A DNA stretch of 12,416 bases from JBLHKE01 sp047619485 (GTDB lineage Bacteria; Verrucomicrobiota; Verrucomicrobiia; Verrucomicrobiales; DEV007). Position 1 is the stretch's first letter. Every line of letters starts with the position of its first letter. The notes below the pieces were generated by a model. That model was not told where the DNA came from. It saw only the letters and a program-made list of their open reading frames with translations, and did no database searches. Position numbers and translations under genes: made by a program. The DNA lies in NCBI GenBank assembly GCA_047619485.1, contig JBLHKE010000155.1:1-12416 (forward strand). Reading direction: 5' to 3'. Positions 5,779 through 12,416 of this stretch are shown here, piece by piece.

Positions 5779-6798
5779 ATGATCGCGCCCCAGTTTCCCG
5801 CTAGCAACTGCATCTGCGGTCTCCTCGTTGTAGTTATCCTTTTCGCAGCGGGTGACGCAAAGGCACAGAACACACTCACCGAATCGGAACAAAAGCGAAT
5901 CCTCGATCGCCTCGAAAACCTTCACAAAACCACGCTCGAGGTGAAGTTCGGTCGCTACGCGAATGCGCTCGCCGCATTCCAGGCCGCTGCTGAGACCCCG
6001 ACCAAGGCCTACGACTTCTACCTCGAGTGCTACAAGCTGGTGAACTTCGATCAGAAGGGCATGAAGTTCTCGGACTACCGCGATTGGAAAGAGCGCAATA
6101 TCAAGCGCATCCGTGCAACGGAGAACCAGAGGATGCTTCAGTTCCAGCTGCGCTACCTCGTCATGACGATCCGCGCTCTCCACATGAAAGATCGTTCCGA
6201 AATCATCCCACAGCTCCAGGCGTTCATCCAGTCGATGGTCGACGAGAGCGAAAAGATGGGAGAGGCTGCACAGGGGCTCGGTCGCGGCGTCACCGGGACA
6301 GTCTTCGCTCAGGCCTACGAGATCGAACTGAAAGCGGTCGAAGGTAGCACCTACGGCTGGGAGATGGCACCGTTGAACCTGAGCGGACACTTCCGCCAAC
6401 TCATCCTCCCCGCACTGCGTGACGAGGGCAACACGAAGGGTCTGGAGCAGGCATGGAACCGCCGCATTGGTTGGGAGATCGCACTGATGGCACCGGTCGA
6501 AGACCTGAAAGTAAGAGACGACTTCGTATCCAAGACACTGCCTTCACTGCAGTGGTCAAAGTGGCAAGACATCGCCGAACATGGCGAACGCGCCAAAGCC
6601 GCGAATGCGATGCTCGAATTGATCGAGCAGCACCTGCAACATCCAAACGCCGAGGGTTGGATCACCTCGCTGAGTGACACAGTGCGCGAAGGTTCGGTCA
6701 CCGACGCTGACTTCGAAGAGGACGATGCCACGCCTGAGGAACCCGAGGGGGAAGCCAGTTCTACGCCGCCCACTACTCCGGGAACAACTGCGCCATGA
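5779..6798 (+). CDS. Secreted helical protein of unknown function
   Basis: I do not recognise a family for this 339-residue protein. Residues 1-29 look like a signal peptide: hydrophobic CICGLLVVVILFAAG, then DAKA|QN as the likely cut. The mature part is rich in charged, helix-forming residues, such as SEQKRILDRLENLHKTTLEV (35-54) and later QRMLQFQLRYLVMTIRALHM, with scattered tryptophans. The last 35 residues are an acidic, then proline- and threonine-rich tail (DFEEDDATPEEPEGE, then TPPTTPGTTAP) that is probably disordered. There are no membrane helices after the signal, no lipobox and no repeat units. The product is therefore inferred to be periplasmic. The ATG at 5779 gives the complete signal peptide and has no clear Shine-Dalgarno. 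Its 3' end overlaps the convergent glycosyltransferase gene by 26 bp. A MITE lies just upstream, so the gene may have only a short native leader. Confidence 0.8.
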   Translation: MIAPQFPASNCICGLLVVVILFAAGDAKAQNTLTESEQKRILDRLENLHKTTLEVKFGRYANALAAFQAAAETPTKAYDFYLECYKLVNFDQKGMKFSDYRDWKERNIKRIRATENQRMLQFQLRYLVMTIRALHMKDRSEIIPQLQAFIQSMVDESEKMGEAAQGLGRGVTGTVFAQAYEIELKAVEGSTYGWEMAPLNLSGHFRQLILPALRDEGNTKGLEQAWNRRIGWEIALMAPVEDLKVRDDFVSKTLPSLQWSKWQDIAEHGERAKAANAMLELIEQHLQHPNAEGWITSLSDTVREGSVTDADFEEDDATPEEPEGEASSTPPTTPGTTAP

Positions 6799-8035
6799 TC
6801 GCGTGCAGGTGCTTCCTCAATACCGCGTGGCTGTAGTGCTTTAGGCAGAGCTGGTAGTTGTGCTGCGCCCACTCTGCCGCCTTTGCCTTGTCCTCGACCA
6901 GATCCCAAGCGGCATCCACTGCCCTCCCCGTTACCACGCCATCAATGTCGACGACTTTAAAACCGTGCGGTTCGATGTCGCGGATGTAAATGCTGTAGCG
7001 GTTGATGAAGACGGGCTTGCGGAACCAGAACGCCTCGAGCAATGCGTTGCCGAACCCCTCGTAGAGGCTCGGGTAGGTGACCAGATCGGCATGCGGGTAG
7101 ACATCCCACAGGCTGTAGCGCTTGCGCCCATCCTCTCCCGGGCTGCGAAGTTCATTGATGCGTTCGCCGATGAATAGCATCCGCACACTGGCCCCCGCGG
7201 CGCGCTCGATGAGATTGTCGTAGTATTCGAAGCCCTCATCGCCGGCATCATGTGAGACGACAAAGGCGATTTTCTTCTCCGGTTTCGCTTTCTGCATCAG
7301 GCGAACCAAGTCGATCGCGTGCTCGATGCCCTTCCGATTGACGACCCGAGTCGGTTGGAGGACGAACACCTCGTCCTCGGCGACACCGATCTCCTCCCGG
7401 AGATCGGCACCATGGGGATTTGGCACCGGCTCATTTTCGAAGTCGAATACGTTCGGGATCAGCGTGCTCGGCAGACCCCGGCGGCGCGAGAGATCACTGC
7501 GCGCTGCGCTGTTGATCACCACGTTGGCATACTGCCCGCGGATCACCGGTGGGAACGCCATGTCTAAATACTCGGGGACAGACGTGTGCGAAAATCGATC
7601 GCGCTCCCAGTAGAAATCATGGTGGTGCGCGATCGTCGGGATGCGCGTCTCGGCCATCAACTCAGTGATTGCCAATCCGAGCGGGACGTGGATCGGGATC
7701 GCGAGAATGTTCTGCGGGACGATCAACTCGATCTGGAACTTCTCGATAAAATCGTAGAGCGCGTCCTTGCAGCGGTGCTTTATCTCCTGGATCTCGTCGG
7801 TGGTCGCACGACTGCGCTTGAGGCAGCCGAATAGCTTCTCATGCAACGCGAGGACGTGCGGTTGCCCGAAGAAAGCCTCCTCGAACAAGTAGCTAGTTTC
7901 CTCGGCGGTATCTAGCTTGCCAGCAAACCAGAAGCACTCGTGGCCATCCGCCTCGAGCACGCGTGCCCATTTGGCCGCCTCAAGCGTGACGCCGTCGGTA
8001 CCTTCGAAGCGAGTAGAGATGAAACCTATGCGCAT
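6773..8035 (-). CDS. GT4-type glycosyltransferase (GT-B fold)
   Basis: This 420-residue cytosolic enzyme has the two-domain GT-B layout of family GT4 retaining transferases. The N-terminal domain starts MRIGFISTRFEGTDGVTLEA, with the acceptor-side glycine loop, and includes AHHHDFYWERDRF (136-148). The donor domain starts near FVLQPTRVVNRKGIEHAIDL (224-243) with its basic R-K-G element. It ends with the hallmark E-x7-E, EGFGNALLE (E326 and E334), which contacts the nucleotide-sugar donor. No membrane segment is seen. The HHHDFYWER block and the DGV-x-x-EA start are typical of a GT4 subgroup acting on small acceptors or polysaccharides, but donor and acceptor cannot be named. UDP-glucose from galU in this window is one possible donor. 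It stands alone on its strand: clpC upstream is separated by a terminator and a repeat, and the 3' end overlaps the convergent secreted-protein gene. Confidence 0.88.
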   Translation of the reverse strand: MRIGFISTRFEGTDGVTLEAAKWARVLEADGHECFWFAGKLDTAEETSYLFEEAFFGQPHVLALHEKLFGCLKRSRATTDEIQEIKHRCKDALYDFIEKFQIELIVPQNILAIPIHVPLGLAITELMAETRIPTIAHHHDFYWERDRFSHTSVPEYLDMAFPPVIRGQYANVVINSAARSDLSRRRGLPSTLIPNVFDFENEPVPNPHGADLREEIGVAEDEVFVLQPTRVVNRKGIEHAIDLVRLMQKAKPEKKIAFVVSHDAGDEGFEYYDNLIERAAGASVRMLFIGERINELRSPGEDGRKRYSLWDVYPHADLVTYPSLYEGFGNALLEAFWFRKPVFINRYSIYIRDIEPHGFKVVDIDGVVTGRAVDAAWDLVEDKAKAAEWAQHNYQLCLKHYSHAVLRKHLHAIMAQLFPE

Positions 8036-8053
8036 GAGGGCGTCAAAAAGGGA

Positions 8054-8174
8054 AACCGCAGATTACGCAGATTTTTTCTTAGATCACGAAGCATCACTCG
8101 AAAACATGAAGATGGTTGAGCCTCTATAGCAATTCCGCAGCTCTCGTTTCAAGCAAGCTGCGTAATTTGCGGTT
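8054..8174. repeat. 121-bp inverted-repeat element between clpC and glycosyltransferase gene
   Basis: AACCGCAGATTACGCAG (8054-8070) recurs inverted at 8158-8174, where the reverse complement reads AACCGCAAATTACGCAG, 16 of 17 bases the same. Inside is a perfect 7-bp hairpin, CGCAGCT (8136-8142) with AGCTGCG (8156-8162), which shares bases with the right arm and so gives an alternative fold. The ACCGCAGATTACGCAGATT style of sequence resembles dispersed non-coding repeats known from several phyla, as far as I recall. It sits in the leader of the glycosyltransferase gene and just beyond the clpC terminator. The rest of 8036-8233 shows no gene. Confidence 0.6.
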
Positions 8175-8205
8175 AAAAAATTCAAAGTTAAGATCACTTC
8201 GAATT
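8175..8205 (-). terminator. Intrinsic terminator after clpC
   Basis: On the minus strand, 29 bp after the clpC stop, AATTCGAAGT (8205-8196) pairs with ACTTTGAATT (8188-8179) to form a 10-bp stem with one G-U pair and a 7-nt loop. The stem runs directly into six T residues (8180-8175). The stem is AT-rich but the geometry is that of a rho-independent terminator. It would close the mcsA-mcsB-clpC transcript. Confidence 0.75.
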
Positions 8206-8233
8206 CCCAAGCCGCAATTAACGTGCCAAGAGC

Positions 8234-10741
8234 TTACACCTCTTCCGTAACCGGTTCCTTCTCCTCTGGATCGCTCTCTTCAGCGGTGAATTTGAGGCGT
8301 TTTTCGTCCTTGAGATAGGTGACCGAAACCTTGTCGCCAACCTCGATGTCGCCACGCAGCAGGTGCTCCGCGAGCGGATCTTCGAGATGGCGCTCAACGG
8401 CGCGACGCATTGGCCGCGCACCGTAGGCCGGATCGTAACCCTCCTCGATGAGCAGTTCTTTGGCACTCTCATCTAAGTCGATGTGAATGCCCTTCTCTGC
8501 TAGGCGCTTCACGACCTTCTCCATCTCGAGATCGACGATCTTGAGCAGGTCAGGCTTGTCGAGCATGTGGAAGACCACCAGTTCGGTGATGCGGTTGAGG
8601 AACTCGGGCTTGAAGGCCTTCTTCGCAGCTCCGAGGATCTTCTCCTTCATGCCCTCGTAATCGCTATCCTGCGTGCTGGCTGCCCCGAAACCGAGCGAGG
8701 TCTGCTTCTTGACCAGTTCGGCACCGACGTTCGAGGTCAAGATAATGATGGTGTTGCGGAAATCGACCTTGCGCCCGAAGCTGTCGGTCACGGTGCCATC
8801 TTCCAGGATCTGGAGCAGCAAGTGCATGACATCCGGGTGTGCCTTTTCAATCTCGTCGAACAGGACGACGGAATACGGGCGACGGCGGACGGCCTCGGAC
8901 AGCTGACCACCCTCTTCATAACCGACGTAACCTGGAGGCGAACCGATGAGTCGGCTGCTAGTGAATTTCTCCATGTACTCGGACATGTCGATCTGGATCA
9001 GCGCCTCGGGATCGCCGAACATGAACTCGGCGAGGTTGCGGGCGAGGAAAGTTTTACCCACGCCAGTCGGCCCGAGGAAGATGAACGAACCGATCGGGCG
9101 GCGCGGATCTTTGAGGTCGGCGCGCGAGCGGCGCAGCGCCTTGGAGATGGCTGTGATACCTTCCTCCTGACCGATGACCCGCTTGGTGAGTTCCTCTTCC
9201 ATCTTGAGGAGCTTTTGCGCCTCCTTCTCCTCCATGCGCTGGAGTGGAACGCCCGTCCACTTGGAGATGACACCCATGATGTCGTCTTCCTCGACCGCGA
9301 CGCGAGTTTCCTCGCTGGCGGCACGCCACTCATCGAGCACTTCTTCGAGTTCCTTTTTGGACGTCTTCTCCTTATCACGAAGCGAAGCAGCCTTCTCGAA
9401 ATCCTGTTCCTTGATCGCCTCTTCCTTCTCGATGCGGATCGCCTCGATCGCGACCTCCTTCTCCTTCATCGAAGGCGTACGGGTCATCGCCCCAATACGC
9501 GCTTTGGAACCAGCTTCGTCCATGATGTCGATCGCCTTGTCTGGCAAGAATCGACCGGTGAGATAGCGCTCGGAAAGCTTGACTGCTGCCTCGATCGCCG
9601 CTGGGGTGTATTCGGCCTTGTGGTGCTGCTCGTATTTGTGCTGCAGACCTTGTAGGATCTTGATGGCGTCCTCGACATTTGGCTCCTCGACCTTAACAGT
9701 CTGGAAACGTCGCTCGAGGGCCGCGTCTTTCTCAATGTATTTGCGATACTCGTTGAGCGTCGTCGCACCAACACACTGCAACTCACCGCGACTGAGGGCG
9801 GGCTTGATGATATTGGACGCGTCCATCGCCCCCTCGGCAGAGCCGGCACCAACGATGGTATGCAGCTCGTCGATGAAAAGGATGACGTTGCCGGCGCGAC
9901 GGATCTCGTCCATCACGGCCTTGATGCGCTCCTCGAACTGGCCACGGTACTTCGTGCCGGCGACCATTAATGCGAGGTCGAGTGTGATGACTTTTTTATC
10001 GCGGAGCAACTCGGGCACATTGCCACTGGCGATCTCTTGGGCGAGCCCTTCGACGATCGCTGTCTTGCCAACACCAGCTTCACCGATGAGCACCGGGTTG
10101 TTCTTGGTACGGCGGCAAAGGATCTGGATGACTCGCTCGATTTCTTCCACACGGCCGATGACCGGATCGAGACCGTCCTTCTGCGCAAGCTCCGTCAGGT
10201 CACGACCAAAAGCGCGTAGTGCTGGAGTCTTGCCCTCTTTGCGACCCATACCGTCGCCACCGATCTCTACCTCGTCGCCCTCCTCCATGTCGTTTGGCGA
10301 AAAGTTAGGATCGAGCTCGCGGAGGATCTCATTACGAGTGCGTTCGATGTCGACCTCGAGGCTCTTGAGGACACGCGCGGCGACGCCATCACCTTCGCGC
10401 AGCAGACCGAGCAAGATGTGCTCGGTGCCGACGTAGGAGTGGTTGAGTTGCTTCGCCTCTTTGCCTGCGAGTGCGAGCACCTTCTTGACCCGCGGAGTGT
10501 AAGGGATGTTGCCGACCATCTTGTGATCCGGCCCGGAACCGACTTGCTTCTCGACTTCGTGACGCACGGTGTCGAGGTCGAGCCCCATCTTTTGGAGCAC
10601 GTTCACTGCGACGCCTTGACCGAGTTTGATCAGACCGAGAAGTAGGTGCTCGGTTCCAACGTAATTGTGATTGAAGCGATCGGCTTCTTTCCTCGCCAGG
10701 GCCAATACCTGCTGAGCGCGGGGGGTGAAATTATTCATCAT
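8234..10741 (-). CDS. clpC: ATP-dependent Clp protease ATP-binding subunit ClpC
   Basis: ClpC is a hexameric AAA+ unfoldase that feeds substrates to ClpP. This 835-residue protein has the full class-I layout: two N-domain repeats (about 1-70 and 80-145), each with a YVGTEH-x-LLGL segment; AAA-1 with Walker A GEAGVGKT (220-227) and Walker B VILFIDE (286-292); a middle domain with a UVR motif (about 436-470, EQDFEKAASLRDKEK); and AAA-2 with Walker A GPTGVGKT (557-564), Walker B VVLFDE (625-630) and sensor-2 GAR (774-776). The LGF tripeptide at 683-685 sits where the ClpP-docking loop is expected. A 15-residue acidic tail ends the protein. The N-domains would read phosphoarginine marks made by McsB. 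Its ATG overlaps the mcsB stop as ATGA, so translation is probably coupled; a second ATG follows at once (10738). An intrinsic terminator follows. Confidence 0.97.
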   Translation of the reverse strand: MMNNFTPRAQQVLALARKEADRFNHNYVGTEHLLLGLIKLGQGVAVNVLQKMGLDLDTVRHEVEKQVGSGPDHKMVGNIPYTPRVKKVLALAGKEAKQLNHSYVGTEHILLGLLREGDGVAARVLKSLEVDIERTRNEILRELDPNFSPNDMEEGDEVEIGGDGMGRKEGKTPALRAFGRDLTELAQKDGLDPVIGRVEEIERVIQILCRRTKNNPVLIGEAGVGKTAIVEGLAQEIASGNVPELLRDKKVITLDLALMVAGTKYRGQFEERIKAVMDEIRRAGNVILFIDELHTIVGAGSAEGAMDASNIIKPALSRGELQCVGATTLNEYRKYIEKDAALERRFQTVKVEEPNVEDAIKILQGLQHKYEQHHKAEYTPAAIEAAVKLSERYLTGRFLPDKAIDIMDEAGSKARIGAMTRTPSMKEKEVAIEAIRIEKEEAIKEQDFEKAASLRDKEKTSKKELEEVLDEWRAASEETRVAVEEDDIMGVISKWTGVPLQRMEEKEAQKLLKMEEELTKRVIGQEEGITAISKALRRSRADLKDPRRPIGSFIFLGPTGVGKTFLARNLAEFMFGDPEALIQIDMSEYMEKFTSSRLIGSPPGYVGYEEGGQLSEAVRRRPYSVVLFDEIEKAHPDVMHLLLQILEDGTVTDSFGRKVDFRNTIIILTSNVGAELVKKQTSLGFGAASTQDSDYEGMKEKILGAAKKAFKPEFLNRITELVVFHMLDKPDLLKIVDLEMEKVVKRLAEKGIHIDLDESAKELLIEEGYDPAYGARPMRRAVERHLEDPLAEHLLRGDIEVGDKVSVTYLKDEKRLKFTAEESDPEEKEPVTEEV

Positions 10742-11868
10742 GATTTTTCGTCTGGGTCTTTAGGCTCGCTATCGCCATCGCCGGAGGGAGGCTTATCAAT
10801 AACACTATCAGGCTCCGGGAGAGATTTCAACCTGTCGCGGAGAATTTCGGCTCGGGTGGCATCACGCTCCTCGGCTGTCAGCTTTTTATTCCCGACAATT
10901 TGCAGGTGAGCCGGCTGGATCTCCATCAGTAGCAGATCAACCGTCGGCCGCGCCTCTTCGGGAAACTCGCCAAGATCAATTCCGAGTCGCAACATCGAGA
11001 GGAGGTTGAGAGCCTCCTTGGAACTCATCACATGCGCGTATCGAAGGATCGCATACGAGCGACCGATCTGGTCGGATAGCATGTTCTTATTCTCGCCGAG
11101 CATGCTCTCGCGCGCGTTGTGTTCGTGGTCGATGATCTGCTCGACGACTTTCTCGAGGCGAGCGATGATCTCTTCCTCACGTTCGCCGAGCGTGTTCTGG
11201 TTGGAGACTTGGAAAAGGTTGCCGAGCGCCTCGGTGCCTTCGCCGTAGAGACCGCGCACCGCGAGGCCGATCTTGTTCACTGCCTGGATGACTTGGTTGA
11301 TCTGGTCGCTGAGAACCAACGCAGGGAGATGCACCATCGAGGAGGCTCGCATGCCAGTGCCTAGGTTGGTGGGACAGGCGGTGAGGAAACCGAGGTTTTG
11401 ATCAAAGGCATACTCGAGCGAATCGTCGAGCGCTGTGTCGACTTTGTCGATCAGCGAATACGCAGCCCTGAGGTTGAGACCCGGGCGGATCGCCTGCATG
11501 CGTAGGTGATCTTCCTCGTTGATCATGATCGACAGCGTCTGCTTGCGATTCATAACCGCCGCGCTGCCGCTGCTCTTGGCAGCGTGCTCGCGCGAGATCA
11601 GGTGCCGCTCGACGAGGACGCGCTTTTGGATAGATGTTAGTTCGCGCAGGTCGGTGGAGAACGCGGCCTTCATCTCGGGCAGATCGTCGACCGCCGGCTT
11701 GATTGTCTCGAGCACCATCTGGCGGCGCTCGGGCTTCGCCCATCCCGGGAATGGTGCCGAGCTGAGGTTGCGCGCCAGGCGCACACGACTGGTCATGACG
11801 ATGTCGCCATGCGGCCCGCTACCTGTCATCCAGTCGGCGGGGTTGCGCATCAGTGTGGTAAATTTCAT
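10738..11868 (-). CDS. mcsB: Protein-arginine kinase McsB
   Basis: McsB phosphorylates arginine residues on damaged or regulatory proteins, marking them for ClpC-ClpP. The 376-residue protein starts MKFTTLMRNPADWM. It shows the phosphagen-kinase features SRVRLARN (27-34), INEEDH (116-121) carrying the guanidine-side glutamates, the catalytic cysteine C165 in TACPTNLGTGMR, and RDATRA (335-340), matching the RD-x-x-RA phosphoarginine-binding motif of bacterial McsB. A charged tail of about 30 residues (DKPPSGDGDSEPKDPDEKS) extends past the usual core. The frame stays open upstream to 12297, but that stretch is the antiparallel-free shadow of mcsA and lacks family similarity, so the start is set at 11868 (or the adjacent ATG at 11871). 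It lies 13-16 bp after mcsA and overlaps clpC by 4 bp. McsA is its activator. Confidence 0.95.
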   Translation of the reverse strand: MKFTTLMRNPADWMTGSGPHGDIVMTSRVRLARNLSSAPFPGWAKPERRQMVLETIKPAVDDLPEMKAAFSTDLRELTSIQKRVLVERHLISREHAAKSSGSAAVMNRKQTLSIMINEEDHLRMQAIRPGLNLRAAYSLIDKVDTALDDSLEYAFDQNLGFLTACPTNLGTGMRASSMVHLPALVLSDQINQVIQAVNKIGLAVRGLYGEGTEALGNLFQVSNQNTLGEREEEIIARLEKVVEQIIDHEHNARESMLGENKNMLSDQIGRSYAILRYAHVMSSKEALNLLSMLRLGIDLGEFPEEARPTVDLLLMEIQPAHLQIVGNKKLTAEERDATRAEILRDRLKSLPEPDSVIDKPPSGDGDSEPKDPDEKS

Positions 11869-11884
11869 CATCGTGATCGGAAAG

Positions 11885-12385
11885 CTAGGCCTGGTCGCCG
11901 CTGAAGTGTATCTCTGCCTTGGCGATCTTGTCGCGCAGCGTGCCAGCCGCCTCGTAGTCCTCGTCGGCAATGGCGATGCGCAGGCGGTGTTTGAGGTCGT
12001 CGATGCGGTTGATGAAGCGACGGCTCGCGTCGAAACGCTTGGGCGCCTTACCGATGTGTCGAGTGCCCTTGTGCATCGCCTTGAGTAGCGTGTCGAGTCC
12101 CTCGCCGAAGATGGCGTAGCAGTGGCTGCAGCCGAGGCGGCCAGTTTTCTTAAAGTCGGTCTGCGTGAAACCACAGGACTCGCAGGTCTTCTCCTCGCCG
12201 GCTCTCCCGAGCTTCTTCTCGGTACCGATGCCAGTGAGCAAATCGGCGAGCGCAAAACCCGTCGGGTCGCTGACCCCCTTCTCCTTCGAGCAAACATTGC
12301 AGAGATTCACCTTCTGCATCTGACCCTCAACGATTTGGGTCAGGTAAACATTGGCGGTTTTTTCTTTGCAGACGTCACAGATCAT
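11885..12385 (-). CDS. mcsA: McsA, zinc-binding activator of the McsB arginine kinase (UVR protein)
   Basis: This 166-residue protein has four CXXC pairs at residues 3/6 (CDVC), 29/32 (CNVC), 68/71 (CESC) and 86/89 (CSHC), the zinc-finger layout of McsA. A C-terminal UVR motif (about 125-160, with EDYEAAGTLRDKIAK) is the type shared with UvrB, UvrC and the ClpC middle domain. Conserved McsA text includes VCKEKTANV, FGCF-like FTQTDFKKTGRLGCSHCY and LLKAMHKGTRHIGK. In Bacillus McsA binds and activates McsB and helps couple it to ClpC. Here it is the first visible gene of mcsA-mcsB-clpC on the minus strand. Only 31 bp lie upstream in the window, so a ctsR-like repressor gene before it cannot be judged. 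No Shine-Dalgarno precedes the ATG at 12385, and no promoter is recognisable in the short remainder. Confidence 0.94.
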   Translation of the reverse strand: MICDVCKEKTANVYLTQIVEGQMQKVNLCNVCSKEKGVSDPTGFALADLLTGIGTEKKLGRAGEEKTCESCGFTQTDFKKTGRLGCSHCYAIFGEGLDTLLKAMHKGTRHIGKAPKRFDASRRFINRIDDLKHRLRIAIADEDYEAAGTLRDKIAKAEIHFSGDQA

Positions 12386-12416
12386 TCGGCACGGGTCACG
12401 AGTGAGGGTACTATTC

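Noticed and set aside
5722..6399. 225-residue minus-strand frame opposite the secreted-protein gene
   Set aside because: The plus-strand frame has a proper signal peptide, a coherent helical protein and matching length; the antisense frame runs into the MITE-side leader and has no recognisable features.
8054..8174. Long inverted repeat as the clpC terminator
   Set aside because: The loop is about 87 nt and a much better hairpin with a T-run lies closer to the stop at 8175-8205.
8567..9655. 362-residue open frame on the plus strand opposite clpC
   Set aside because: It is antisense to a certain ClpC coding region, with composition typical of a shadow frame (Asp/Leu/Glu/His rich) and no motifs.
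11869..12297. Upstream extension of the mcsB frame to give a 519-residue protein
   Set aside because: The added stretch lies wholly over mcsA in another frame on the same strand, is rich in Arg/Ser as shadow frames are, and has no McsB similarity; the family N-terminus begins at MKFTTLMRNP.

Overview
The window most likely comes from the chromosome of a Verrucomicrobiota-type (PVC superphylum) bacterium. This is inferred from gene content only: a ClpC with its McsA/McsB partners, a plant-like glucuronokinase, a secreted lamin-tail-domain protein and a GT4 glycosyltransferase of environmental type. The genes are ordinary, fairly GC-rich and densely packed, and almost none has a recognisable Shine-Dalgarno sequence. 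No prophage, CRISPR array or RNA gene is visible.

Layout. At the left edge (1-723, minus) is the N-terminal part of a secreted lamin-tail-domain protein, cut by the window. Next is a minus-strand pair, a glucuronokinase-like GHMP kinase (1853-2848) followed by galU (919-1818). Together they could make a UDP-sugar such as UDP-glucuronate. Divergent from that pair is a plus-strand unit: a six-helix membrane protein (3052-3765) and a small winged-helix regulator (3805-4107), then ispH (4185-5075). A 17-bp dyad sits both before the membrane-protein gene and between the regulator and ispH. It is a candidate operator for the small regulator.

From 5076 to 5778 there is no intact gene. This stretch holds a possible fragment of a Y1 (IS200/RAYT-like) transposase and a clear 157-bp MITE-like palindrome (5533-5689) flanked by TTA direct repeats. 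Downstream is an orphan secreted helical protein (5779-6798). It overlaps tail to tail with a GT4 glycosyltransferase (6773-8035, minus).

The right third is a minus-strand protein-quality-control operon, mcsA (11885-12385), mcsB (10738-11868) and clpC (8234-10741). The mcsB stop and clpC start overlap (ATGA), and a good intrinsic terminator follows clpC (8175-8205). McsA and McsB form a protein-arginine kinase that tags proteins for ClpC unfolding and ClpP degradation. A second dispersed-type inverted repeat (8054-8174) lies between clpC and the glycosyltransferase gene.

The items most worth following up are the shared operator-like dyad linking an uncharacterised membrane protein and regulator pair to ispH, the MITE, and the kinase-galU pair.
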